From an uncultured Lachnospiraceae bacterium (GTDB lineage: Bacteria; Bacillota; Clostridia; Lachnospirales; Lachnospiraceae), in the NCBI GenBank assembly GCA_947652735.1, contig CANTEG010000003.1, positions 62,001 through 126,000 on the forward strand: 64,000 nucleotides of DNA, in the 5' to 3' direction. Under the pieces are notes generated by a model that ran no database searches, was not told where the DNA came from, and saw only the letters and a list, made by a program, of their open reading frames with translations. The translations under genes and the position numbers were made by a program. Positions 18,720 to 27,550 of the stretch are shown here, one piece after another. The first letter of the stretch is position 1. Each line of letters starts with the position of its first letter.

Positions 18720-21700
18720 TATAAACAGGATAAGAGTAAACAATGTCAAGTATAATTTTGGCACCCAGTTTTACGACGATTTTACAATGAGAATGTACGG
18801 AAAAAACACACTCTATGACCTTGCAAACGGTGGTGGAAAAAGTGTGCTTATGCTTTTGTTACTCCAAAATATGATACCGAATTGTACATTGGACGAAAAA
18901 CAGCCCATAGAAAAGCTGTTCAGACCGGGAAACGGAAATACAACCATTCACTCCCTTGTTGAGTGGAAGTTAGACAAAAATGACAGCAGTGAGGGCTACA
19001 GATATATGACAACGGGCTTTTGTGCGAGAAAGGCGAAGGAGTCCGGGGATGAAAGTGCGTCCACAAAGGATGTTGCATCGATTGAATATTATAACTACTG
19101 TATTTTTTACAGGGAGTACAACAAAAATGACATTATTAATCTCCCTCTTGTTAAGGACGGAGAGCGGGTGACCTTTCAGGGACTCAGAAGCTATCTGAAA
19201 GAGCTTGAGCACAAGGATATGTCCCTCAAGGTACAGATATTTGACAGAAAAGGGGAATACCAAAGATTTATCAGTGAGTTTGGTCTCCATGAGAGCCAGT
19301 GGGAAATCATAAGGGGAATCAATAAAACCGAGGGACATGTAAGAACATACTTTGAAAATAATTACAAGACGACAAGGCGGGTTGTCGAGGATTTATTGAT
19401 TGAGGAAATTATTGAAAAGGCATTTATGGTAAAGACCCAGCGTGAGGAGTCGGGTGATGCGGCTATGGCACAGATGCTGATGGATATTAAGGAGCAGCTT
19501 ACCATACTTGCCAAAAAGAAAAAGGATATTGCAGGCTATGACCGTCAGATTGAGCTTGTGGGAACGCTGTCTGACAAAGTGGCCTCATTTATGGATTTAT
19601 ACGAGGAAAAGAGCAGGCTGGAAACGCTCATGGCAAACATATATGTGACAGGCGAGGAGTTTGCCAAAAATGATGAGGAAATGATGGAACAGCTTGCAAA
19701 TGAAAGGGATGAAAAGCGGCAGCAAAAGGACGAGCAGAGAAAATACATGGAATGCCTCAAGGTTGCAAGGGACCGAAATAAGCTTAACGAACTCAAAGAC
19801 AAGCTGGAGCAGTCACAGACGGCATATGAGGCGACTCTAAATAAGCTTGATGAGCTTAAGGACGATTTAAATTTGAAAGAAGCAATTAATGAGTATGTCG
19901 ATTACCTTGCCGACAGGAAAAAATATCACCAGAATGATGCAATCATTAAAACGATGATGTCGCAGACACCCTTTGACAGAGAACTTTTATTTTCCTATAC
20001 ATATAATTTGAAAATGAGAATGGATGCCGTGATGACAGAGCTTAACAGCAAGATAGATGCCATTAAAAAGGATCTTGCAAAGAAAAAGGCGGACAGGGAG
20101 TCGGCACAAATGCTTCTTCAGGAGGCAATGGTTGAGCAGGAGGTTGCAGTAAACATCAAAAAGACCTACGATGAGGAAATTGTTCAGCTTTCTGAGCAGC
20201 TTGCAGAGATAAAATTCTCAATGAGTACCCTTAATTTTGCAACACCGGGTGAGCATTTTGGCCAGGTTCAGGAGGAGATAGATGACTTGGGTTGGAAGCT
20301 GGAGGATAATCAGGCAAGGCTCAAGGATAACAATGAGAAATTAAGTGACGCCAAGATTAAATTGTCACAGCTTCTGCTGGAAAAGGAAGAAAACGACAAG
20401 CTTATCGCAACCTTTGAGGTAAAGGAAAAGGAGTACGATGAGGCGTGCCAGAAGCTTGAAAATATACGGACTGTATATGGAAGTGATGACAGGAACAATC
20501 TCACATCAATCATTACGGACAGGATAACGTCCACCGTGCTTGAAAATGCAGCTATCAAGGATGAGATTAAGATTAGGAAAAAGAGAGTGAAGCTGCTGGA
20601 GGAGGGCAGAATTATATCTGCATCTGCTGCGGCGAAAAAGCTGATGGATTATCTGGAGACAAGACATGGTATTTCTGCTATGTTTGGTATGGATTATCTG
20701 TCGGCACTACCTGTAAATAAGCAGGCGGAGCTTCTTGAGATTAACCCTGAGCTGCCATATGGTTTGCTCATAAAGGAATACGACACGGTCAAGGATGACC
20801 CTAATATTCTAAAGGTAGATACAGGCAGTGAGATTGTCAACATTTATGATATGGATGCAATCTCGGACAAAGCACTGATTCAGGGAGAAAATATAATAAG
20901 CGTGCATGCAACGAAAGAGTTCCTGATTGGAGAGGATACAAGAGAGAAACTTTTGGGTGAGGAAACGGAAAACGTGCACGAGCTTGAAATGAAAACGGAA
21001 TTCAAGGAAGAAATGTTAGCGGCGTACAGGCAGGACCAGCAGTTCGTAATCCGTATGCAGGACAGCGAGCTCATGGAGGCAGGAAGAAAGCTGCGGGATG
21101 CAAGAAAACGCATGTATGATATGGATGCGGAAATATCCACATGTAAGGAGGGTATCAGGGAAATAAAACGTGCCATTTCGGAGCTTGAGACAAAAAATGA
21201 GGAGCTTAGAAAGCAGTATGACGAAAAGCTTGCGGATGTGGGACGTCTTGACACGGCAACAAGACTTGCCGACATGGTAAGTGAAAAGGAAGCCATATCA
21301 GGTGAATGTAAAGAAAAAATTGACAGGCTTGAGGAGGAAATACGTTCAAGGCGGTCACTGATTTCCGATACGGACAAGACGGATGATGAGGACAATGCAA
21401 ACCTTGCCACCCTTGAAAAGAAGCTTCAGGAGCTGATGACGGAGTGGGATGTTTATTACAAGCCATATTACAATATTGATGTGGAGTATGAGGTGAGCAC
21501 CTTAAGCGACGATGAGATAAAGGCAAGATTTACAGCAATGTTAAGTGAAAATAAGGGCGAAATGAAAACCATAGAGGACAAAAAGCTGGTAATGGAAACG
21601 CTGAAAAACTCTATGGACAAAACCTTAAAAAATATCAAAAAAAGAGGTATAAGTACGGAAACGCTTGAGGAGTATGAGAAGAAAAATCTCATATATCTGT

Positions 21701-23115
21701 CAGATGATGCAATGCTTGAAAGCTGTAAGAAAAATATAAATGAGCAGCAGGAACGGATAAATCTTTTGGAGCTTGAGAGAAAAGAGCTTGAGCGGGCAAT
21801 CAGCCGTCTTGAGGGCAGTATAGAGTATGCCATAAGCAATATTGAAGCTGCCTTTGGCGGATATACGGAGCAGCAGGCAGAGCAGTCAGAGATAGTTATG
21901 AACTTGAAAAAGGGCAAGGAAATGCTTGAGAGGCTGGAGGCTGAGGCAAAGGAATGTGATGTCCGTTATAAGAGCTATATGAAGCAGCAGGGCTACATGG
22001 TAGACCTGTACAAGGATGTAAAGCGTATTATCGTGACACATGACATAAACATGGAGCAGGCAAAGCCACTGGCAGAGGATAAGGATAAACTGCGGACAAT
22101 CTTTGAGGAGAACCTGTTGCTCTATGACAAGAGCAACAAGGCGATTGAAAAGGCTAAAAATGAGCTGATGAGATTTAAGGGAAATACGGCAGTAAGCCTT
22201 GACGAGATGGAGGTTTATGAGCTTGCCGCAACCATTAGAAATGATGTTGCCATACCAGAGAGCTTTGACGCGGCAGGAGAGCTTATGAATAATCTTAAGG
22301 CGATAGCGGATTACATTAAGCTTGAGAAAGACAGAGTGGAAAAAAGTCTTATTGATATGGAAACGATTAAGGCTAACTTTGAGGAGCAGTGTCTTCAGAG
22401 ATGTCTTGACGTGAAGACGGAGCTTGACAAGCTTCCAAAGCTGTCAAGAATAGTTGTGGATGGGGAAGCTATCCAGATGGTAGGACTTGCAATACCATAT
22501 GTGAGAGATGAATTTTTAAAGCAAAAAATGTCTGATTATATTGACAGGATTGTGGCACAGGCGGATGACTATGACAACGACAAAGACAGAATAAAGTTTA
22601 TCAGGGGAAGCCTTGCATTAAAGAAGCTGTTTGGTGTCATTGTGGCTGACATGAATGGTATTAAGCTGAGCCTTTACAAACGGGAACGCATAAAAGAGCA
22701 GAGCCGTTACTTAAGGTACGAGGAGGCTGTAGGAAGTACGGGACAGTCTCAGGGTATCTACATACAGTTCCTTGTTTCCATTATCAACTATATTTCCGGC
22801 ATGTATCAGCTTGGCAATGAGGACACAAGGACAAAGACCATATTTATTGATAACCCGTTTGGTGCGGCAAAGGACGTGTACATTTGGGAGCCTATATTTG
22901 CACTGCTTGCGGCAAATAATGTACAGCTTATTGTTCCTGCAAGAGGGGCTACACCTGCAATCACAGGACGGTTTGACGTAAATTATATTCTTGGGCAGCA
23001 GATGACGGGCGGCAGACAGCTTACGGTTGTTTGCGATTATACAAGTAAGGCTGACCAGGAGGAATTAGAATACAAGGATTTAGAGTTTGAGCAGGTTAGC
23101 TTCGACTTTATTTAG
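18712..23115 (+). CDS. jetC: JetC / MksB-like SMC ATPase
   Basis: A giant SMC-like ATPase of 1467 residues. The N-terminal head has a Walker A variant DLANGGGKSVLM (about residues 36-47). About 1,000 residues of heptad coiled coil follow (from about 260 to 1290), broken by a globular hinge-like region near 640-780. The C-terminal head has a signature-like GSTGQSQGIYIQF (about 1341) and Walker B KTIFIDNPFG (about 1378). The Walker B Asp is followed by Asn-Pro rather than the usual Glu. The start at 18712 uses GGAGGTGAAACGG within jetB; the frame is open further upstream, but that would run through jetB. It is the loop-extruding motor by analogy with Wadjet and MukB. The next gene is a radical SAM protein, not jetD. 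Confidence 0.85.
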   Translation: MPSINRIRVNNVKYNFGTQFYDDFTMRMYGKNTLYDLANGGGKSVLMLLLLQNMIPNCTLDEKQPIEKLFRPGNGNTTIHSLVEWKLDKNDSSEGYRYMTTGFCARKAKESGDESASTKDVASIEYYNYCIFYREYNKNDIINLPLVKDGERVTFQGLRSYLKELEHKDMSLKVQIFDRKGEYQRFISEFGLHESQWEIIRGINKTEGHVRTYFENNYKTTRRVVEDLLIEEIIEKAFMVKTQREESGDAAMAQMLMDIKEQLTILAKKKKDIAGYDRQIELVGTLSDKVASFMDLYEEKSRLETLMANIYVTGEEFAKNDEEMMEQLANERDEKRQQKDEQRKYMECLKVARDRNKLNELKDKLEQSQTAYEATLNKLDELKDDLNLKEAINEYVDYLADRKKYHQNDAIIKTMMSQTPFDRELLFSYTYNLKMRMDAVMTELNSKIDAIKKDLAKKKADRESAQMLLQEAMVEQEVAVNIKKTYDEEIVQLSEQLAEIKFSMSTLNFATPGEHFGQVQEEIDDLGWKLEDNQARLKDNNEKLSDAKIKLSQLLLEKEENDKLIATFEVKEKEYDEACQKLENIRTVYGSDDRNNLTSIITDRITSTVLENAAIKDEIKIRKKRVKLLEEGRIISASAAAKKLMDYLETRHGISAMFGMDYLSALPVNKQAELLEINPELPYGLLIKEYDTVKDDPNILKVDTGSEIVNIYDMDAISDKALIQGENIISVHATKEFLIGEDTREKLLGEETENVHELEMKTEFKEEMLAAYRQDQQFVIRMQDSELMEAGRKLRDARKRMYDMDAEISTCKEGIREIKRAISELETKNEELRKQYDEKLADVGRLDTATRLADMVSEKEAISGECKEKIDRLEEEIRSRRSLISDTDKTDDEDNANLATLEKKLQELMTEWDVYYKPYYNIDVEYEVSTLSDDEIKARFTAMLSENKGEMKTIEDKKLVMETLKNSMDKTLKNIKKRGISTETLEEYEKKNLIYLSDDAMLESCKKNINEQQERINLLELERKELERAISRLEGSIEYAISNIEAAFGGYTEQQAEQSEIVMNLKKGKEMLERLEAEAKECDVRYKSYMKQQGYMVDLYKDVKRIIVTHDINMEQAKPLAEDKDKLRTIFEENLLLYDKSNKAIEKAKNELMRFKGNTAVSLDEMEVYELAATIRNDVAIPESFDAAGELMNNLKAIADYIKLEKDRVEKSLIDMETIKANFEEQCLQRCLDVKTELDKLPKLSRIVVDGEAIQMVGLAIPYVRDEFLKQKMSDYIDRIVAQADDYDNDKDRIKFIRGSLALKKLFGVIVADMNGIKLSLYKRERIKEQSRYLRYEEAVGSTGQSQGIYIQFLVSIINYISGMYQLGNEDTRTKTIFIDNPFGAAKDVYIWEPIFALLAANNVQLIVPARGATPAITGRFDVNYILGQQMTGGRQLTVVCDYTSKADQEELEYKDLEFEQVSFDFI

Positions 23116-23134
23116 ATAAGGGGACAAGTAGAGT

Positions 23135-24022
23135 ATGCACTATAAGGAAGTAAAGGCAATTTTATCGCCTCAAAACGGAATGAATTTGTACCGCGGGTGT
23201 ACCCACGGATGCATTTACTGCGATTCAAGAAGTAAGTGTTACAGAATGGATCACGAGTTTGAGGATATTGAGGTTAAATCAAAGGCTGCGGAGCTGCTTG
23301 AAAATACCCTTAAGAAGAAACGCAGAAAGGGTATGATATCAACAGGTTCCATGACTGACCCATATGTGCCTATAGAGGAGGAGCTTCTTGTAACAAGAAG
23401 GTGCTTAAATCAGATTGAGCGGTTTGATTTCGGGCTTGTTATACAGACAAAATCGAATCTTATTCTGCGGGATATGGATATCCTTGAAAAGATAAACAGA
23501 AAGACAAAATGTATCGTTGCCATGACGTTGACGACATATGATGAGGATTTATGCAAAATACTAGAGCCGAATGTATGCACAACAAGGGAACGGTTTGATG
23601 TGCTCATGGAGTTGAAAAGGAGAAATATACCGACGATAGTATGGATTGCTCCTATTTTGCCGTTTATTAACGATACAGAGGAAAATATGCGCGGCATCAT
23701 GGATTATTGTGTTAAGGCAGGCGTGTATGGTATAATGTACTTTGGGGCTGAGTTGACCCTGCGGGATGGAAACAGGGAATACTTCTATGAGCAGCTTGAT
23801 AGGCAGTTTCCGGGAATGAAGGAACGCTACATTGAGGCATTTGGCAGCGAATATGAGGCAGTCAGCCCAAACAACGACAGTCTCACGGCGATATTTAATG
23901 AAATTTGTGACGCAAACAATATTGTGCGTGACAGGGAAGAACTGTTACGGTACATGCGCGAGTACAAAAACAAGACAATGGGTGACCAGATGAGTATATT
24001 TGATTTTGGAATGGAAGCCTGA
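23135..24022 (+). CDS. SPL-family radical SAM protein
   Basis: A 295-residue radical SAM protein related to spore photoproduct lyase (COG1533 type). The [4Fe-4S] motif is YRGCTHGCIYCDSR (about residues 19-32), a C-x3-C-x2-C. Further conserved-looking elements are STGSMTDPYVPIEE and VIQTKSN. SPL itself repairs spore-specific thymine dimers, but many relatives have no known substrate, and this one lacks clear evidence of being the true lyase. The C-terminus, GDQMSIFDFG, contains a Q-x-x-(L/I)-F motif like those that bind the replication sliding clamp. It starts 19 bp after jetC, so it is in the condensin operon. Confidence 0.85.
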   Translation: MHYKEVKAILSPQNGMNLYRGCTHGCIYCDSRSKCYRMDHEFEDIEVKSKAAELLENTLKKKRRKGMISTGSMTDPYVPIEEELLVTRRCLNQIERFDFGLVIQTKSNLILRDMDILEKINRKTKCIVAMTLTTYDEDLCKILEPNVCTTRERFDVLMELKRRNIPTIVWIAPILPFINDTEENMRGIMDYCVKAGVYGIMYFGAELTLRDGNREYFYEQLDRQFPGMKERYIEAFGSEYEAVSPNNDSLTAIFNEICDANNIVRDREELLRYMREYKNKTMGDQMSIFDFGMEA

Positions 24023-24053
24023 AATAAACAAGAAAAGGAAAGGATGATGTAGT

Positions 24054-24314
24054 ATGGCATTTAAAGATTTTATGCAGTCAGTAAAAAATGAAGCAGGCGA
24101 TGCGGTTGAGGTAACAAAGCAAAAGGCAAAAATAAGCAAAGAAAAGACAAATATTAAAAATAATTACGAGGAGATAGGAAAATATGTTTATGAGCAATAC
24201 TTAAAAACTGCTCAGGCAGACGAGGCGATTATGCAGTATATCAATGCTGTTACCGAATCTAAAAAAATCATAGATAACTGTAATGCGGAAATAGAAAAGG
24301 TTAAAAGTGTTTAA
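24054..24314 (+). CDS. Small helical protein of unknown function
   Basis: An 86-residue, lysine- and glutamate-rich protein without membrane segment or signal peptide, predicted from composition to be helical or coiled coil (for example VTKQKAKISKEKTNIKNNYE). A good ribosome site (AAAGGAAAGGATG) precedes it. It sits 31 bp after the radical SAM gene and 19 bp before malic enzyme. No family is recognised. It may be a cytoplasmic scaffold-like peptide; nothing further can be said. Confidence 0.75.
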   Translation: MAFKDFMQSVKNEAGDAVEVTKQKAKISKEKTNIKNNYEEIGKYVYEQYLKTAQADEAIMQYINAVTESKKIIDNCNAEIEKVKSV

Positions 24315-24333
24315 GTGACACTTGGAGGATAGT

Positions 24334-25506
24334 ATGGATTATAATGAACTTAGTTTAAAAATGCACGAGGAAAACTGCGGAAAGCTTACGGTAGTACCAA
24401 AGGTAACGGTAGAAAACAGGGATGACTTAAGCACTGCATATACGCCTGGTGTTGCAGAACCGTGCAGAAAAATCAGGGACAATAAGGAAGATGTTTACAA
24501 ATATACATGCAAGTCAAATATGGTTGCAGTGGTATCTGACGGAACGGCAGTTTTGGGCTTGGGCGATATAGGTCCTGAGGCAGCCATACCTGTTATGGAG
24601 GGAAAGGCAATCTTGTTTAAGCGTTTCGGTGATGTAGACGCTTTTCCAATATGCCTTGATACAAAGGATACGGATGAAATAATTGAAACCGTAAAGCGTA
24701 TTGCACCTGTATTTGGCGGAATTAACCTTGAGGATATATCAGCTCCGAGGTGCTTTGAGATAGAGAAACGTCTCAAGGAGGAGCTTGACATACCTGTATT
24801 TCACGATGACCAGCATGGAACCGCCATTGTTGTATCAGCAGGACTTATCAACGCACTGAAGCTTGTAGGCAAGGAGTTTGGCAAGGCAAATGTTGTTATC
24901 AATGGTGCAGGCTCAGCAGGAATATCAATATGCAGACTTTTGCTTTTACTTGGTATTGGAAATGTTGTTCTTGTTGACAGGCAGGGAGCACTCTGCCCGG
25001 GACAGGAGTGGATGAATCCTGCACAGGCAGCAATGGCAGATATCACAAACAAGGACAGACAGACGGGAAACCTTGCTGAAATTATGAAAGGTAAGGATGT
25101 ATTTATCGGTGTCTCTGCACCGGGAGTAGTTACCGCGGATATGGTAGCATCCATGGCGGATGCCCCAATTGTATTTGCAATGGCAAATCCGACCCCTGAA
25201 ATTATGCCTGAGGAAGCAAAAAAAGGCGGCGTGCGGGTGATGGCAACGGGACGCTCCGACTATCCGAACCAGATAAACAATGTACTTGTATTTCCTGGCA
25301 TTTTCAGGGGAGCACTTGATGCGAGGGCAACTGCAATCACAGAGGAAATGAAAGTGGCAGCCGCTTATGCAATTGCATCTATCGTCAGTGATGAGGAACT
25401 GAACGAGGAGTATATCATACCGGGGGCATTTGATGAGCGTGTGGCAAAGGCTGTAGCAAAGGCTGTTGCCGACGAGGCAGTAAAGCTTGGAATATCAAAA
25501 AACTGA
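24334..25506 (+). CDS. Malic enzyme (malate dehydrogenase, decarboxylating)
   Basis: Converts malate to pyruvate and CO2 with reduction of NAD(P)+, in central carbon metabolism. The 390 residues match the short bacterial form. Visible are STAYTPGVAEPC, the catalytic region GLGDIGPEAAIPVMEGKA, the metal site INLEDISAPRCFEIE and HDDQHGTAIV, the nucleotide fold NGAGSAGISICRLL, and ANPTPEI followed by NQINNVLVFPG. Upstream in-frame TTG (24322) overlaps the ribosome site GGAGG, so the ATG at 24334 is chosen. The cofactor preference cannot be decided by eye. The MoxR gene starts 20 bp downstream. Confidence 0.95.
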   Translation: MDYNELSLKMHEENCGKLTVVPKVTVENRDDLSTAYTPGVAEPCRKIRDNKEDVYKYTCKSNMVAVVSDGTAVLGLGDIGPEAAIPVMEGKAILFKRFGDVDAFPICLDTKDTDEIIETVKRIAPVFGGINLEDISAPRCFEIEKRLKEELDIPVFHDDQHGTAIVVSAGLINALKLVGKEFGKANVVINGAGSAGISICRLLLLLGIGNVVLVDRQGALCPGQEWMNPAQAAMADITNKDRQTGNLAEIMKGKDVFIGVSAPGVVTADMVASMADAPIVFAMANPTPEIMPEEAKKGGVRVMATGRSDYPNQINNVLVFPGIFRGALDARATAITEEMKVAAAYAIASIVSDEELNEEYIIPGAFDERVAKAVAKAVADEAVKLGISKN

Positions 25507-25525
25507 TATACAGGAGGTTGCTTTT

Positions 25526-26452
25526 ATGAAGGATAAGCTTGATCGTATTCAGGATGAAGTAAATAAGGTAATAAAGGGAAAAAGTGATGTTGTCGAGAAA
25601 GTACTTGCGACGATTATCGCAGGGGGACATATTTTGATGGAGGATATACCGGGAGTTGGAAAAACAACCCTTGCCACGACCTTTGCCAGAAGTCTTTCCA
25701 TGGACTATAAGAGAGTCCAGTTTACCCCTGACGTACTGCCAAGTGATATACTTGGATTTTCCATGTACAACTCTGCCACGAAGGAGTTTGAATATAAGCC
25801 GGGAGCTGTATTTTGCAATTTGTTTCTGGCAGACGAGATAAACAGAACATCACCGAAAACACAGTCAGCACTGCTTGAGGTTATGGAGGAGGGCACCGCA
25901 ACTGTGGATGGTGTTACAAGAAAGCTGCCTGAACCGTTTGTCGTAATTGCGACGGAAAATCCGTATGGTTCCTCGGGAACCCAGATGCTTCCTGAGTCCC
26001 AGCTTGACCGATTTATGGTATGTCTTTCCATGGGCTATCCAAGCCATGAGGATGCAGTGGAAATATTAAAGGGAAATGCCTTTAAGCCTGTAGAAAAGGT
26101 AGAACAGGTCATATCAATAGATGACCTTGTTACTTTGCGTGCAAAGGCAAATGACCTCCATGTCCACGATGAAATTTACGAGTATATTGTTAATATCGTT
26201 GAGAAGACAAGGACAATGGAAGTATTTTCCATGGGAGCAAGTCCGAGAGGAACAATCGCACTTCTGCGTCTTGCAAAGGCAAGGGCAGTTATCAAGGGAC
26301 GGGATTTTGTTACGGCAGAGGATGTACAAAAGTGTGCGAAGGATACGCTTGGACATCGTGTTAAGCTCAGTGCAAGAGGAAAGGCACAGGGCATAGGTAC
26401 TGCACAGGCAATAGATATGGTGCTGGCAAATGTAGGAGTGCCAAGAATGTAG
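25526..26452 (+). CDS. MoxR-family AAA+ ATPase
   Basis: A 308-residue AAA+ ATPase of the MoxR group, thought to act as a chaperone for maturation or assembly of partner complexes, often with von Willebrand-type (DUF58) proteins. Walker A GVGKTTLA (about 43-50), Walker B LFLADEINR (about 103), sensor 1 VVIATENP (about 146) and the arginine-finger region SQLDRFM are all present. The start follows CAGGAGG; an alternative in-frame TTG at 25487 lies inside the malic enzyme gene. The DUF58 and transglutaminase genes follow within 16 bp and by overlap, the classic MoxR-DUF58-transglutaminase set. Confidence 0.95.
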   Translation: MKDKLDRIQDEVNKVIKGKSDVVEKVLATIIAGGHILMEDIPGVGKTTLATTFARSLSMDYKRVQFTPDVLPSDILGFSMYNSATKEFEYKPGAVFCNLFLADEINRTSPKTQSALLEVMEEGTATVDGVTRKLPEPFVVIATENPYGSSGTQMLPESQLDRFMVCLSMGYPSHEDAVEILKGNAFKPVEKVEQVISIDDLVTLRAKANDLHVHDEIYEYIVNIVEKTRTMEVFSMGASPRGTIALLRLAKARAVIKGRDFVTAEDVQKCAKDTLGHRVKLSARGKAQGIGTAQAIDMVLANVGVPRM

Positions 26453-26467
26453 TGATTGGGTGAATAT

Positions 26468-27550
26468 ATGAGGGTTGAGGTTTTATTTCGGGCAATCGGA
26501 CTTATAATTTTATATGGGATATGTCTGGCATTGTACCTGTTTTTGCACAGCCAGTTTTATTTGATTGTTCTGATTATTATGCTGTTAGGACCGATACTTT
26601 CTATTTTAATGGCACGTTATTTGCGGGATAAAACCGAAGTAAGGGTGATGGCGGGCACAGTGTCCTCAGATAAGATTACAGGTCTTGCCCGCATGGAAGA
26701 CATGTACGGAAAACAGGACGAGGAACTGTTTTTCTGCATCAAGCTGGATAACCCTACGCTGTTTGTCTCACTGGATGTGAAGCTGATAGTGGAAATTTCA
26801 AACCTGTTTTTTGGTGTGACGGCGGAGCGGAAAATATCTGTTCCATTACGGGCAAAAACAGGCTATGAATTTATGCTTCCCATCGTGCCGAGACTTCCGG
26901 GAACCATAAAGGTTACGGTAAAACGGATTGAAATTAAAGACCTTTCAGGTCTTTGCTTTTTCAAAAAAAACATAGATGTAGGCGGGGAGGCAACAGTGCT
27001 GCCGCTTACACTTAAGGATGTCAAATACGATAAAAATGACGCAGAAGCAGGTATGCTTGAAAGTGAGGAGAGCAATAAGAGGGGAAATGACTTCTCGGAT
27101 GTGCAGGAAATCAGGGAGTACATTCCAGGCGATAAGCTTATGAGTATTCACTGGAAACTGTCAGCAAAAAGGGATATTTTGATGGTGAAGGACAGGGTGA
27201 GTATGTCAGACAGACAGCTTGTGGTAGTGCCTGAGCTGTGTGGCGTGGATAATGCTTCCCTCAATATGGTTGTGACCTCCGCCTACAGTGTCATATCAGA
27301 AATGATAGAGGATAAGACATCCATAAGGCTCATTTACTGGAGCCGAAACAGGGATGACTATGAGGAGACAAGAATCGATTATAAGGAAGATTTACAAAAT
27401 GCATTTGCAAAAATGTTTTATGAAAAAACATATGAGGCTCCGGATGAGGCGGCAGCCAATATGGCGAGTGTCCACCCTGAGATAAAGGCATATCTGCATA
27501 TAAGTGCAGAAAATAGAAATCTAAGAATTCAAGTCAGGGAGAATATTTAG
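26468..27550 (+). CDS. DUF58 domain membrane protein
   Basis: A 360-residue protein with two adjacent N-terminal helices (about 5-25 and 28-48). The DUF58 domain is recognised by the core around residues 205-235: DVQEIREYIPGDKLMSIHWK and AKRDILMVKD. This domain carries a degenerate vWA-like fold. It is the usual partner of MoxR ATPases and is membrane-tethered. The start at ATG 26468 has a weak site (GGTGAAT). Its stop overlaps the next start by one base. Role in envelope or stress functions is inferred from the family. Confidence 0.9.
   Translation: MRVEVLFRAIGLIILYGICLALYLFLHSQFYLIVLIIMLLGPILSILMARYLRDKTEVRVMAGTVSSDKITGLARMEDMYGKQDEELFFCIKLDNPTLFVSLDVKLIVEISNLFFGVTAERKISVPLRAKTGYEFMLPIVPRLPGTIKVTVKRIEIKDLSGLCFFKKNIDVGGEATVLPLTLKDVKYDKNDAEAGMLESEESNKRGNDFSDVQEIREYIPGDKLMSIHWKLSAKRDILMVKDRVSMSDRQLVVVPELCGVDNASLNMVVTSAYSVISEMIEDKTSIRLIYWSRNRDDYEETRIDYKEDLQNAFAKMFYEKTYEAPDEAAANMASVHPEIKAYLHISAENRNLRIQVRENI

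Noticed and set aside
20880-21410. Minus-strand 176-codon open frame inside jetC
   Set aside because: Serine-rich shadow of the coiled-coil coding strand, without a start signal.
23135-24022. Gene after jetC considered as JetD
   Set aside because: It has a C-x3-C-x2-C radical SAM motif and no Toprim-like features.
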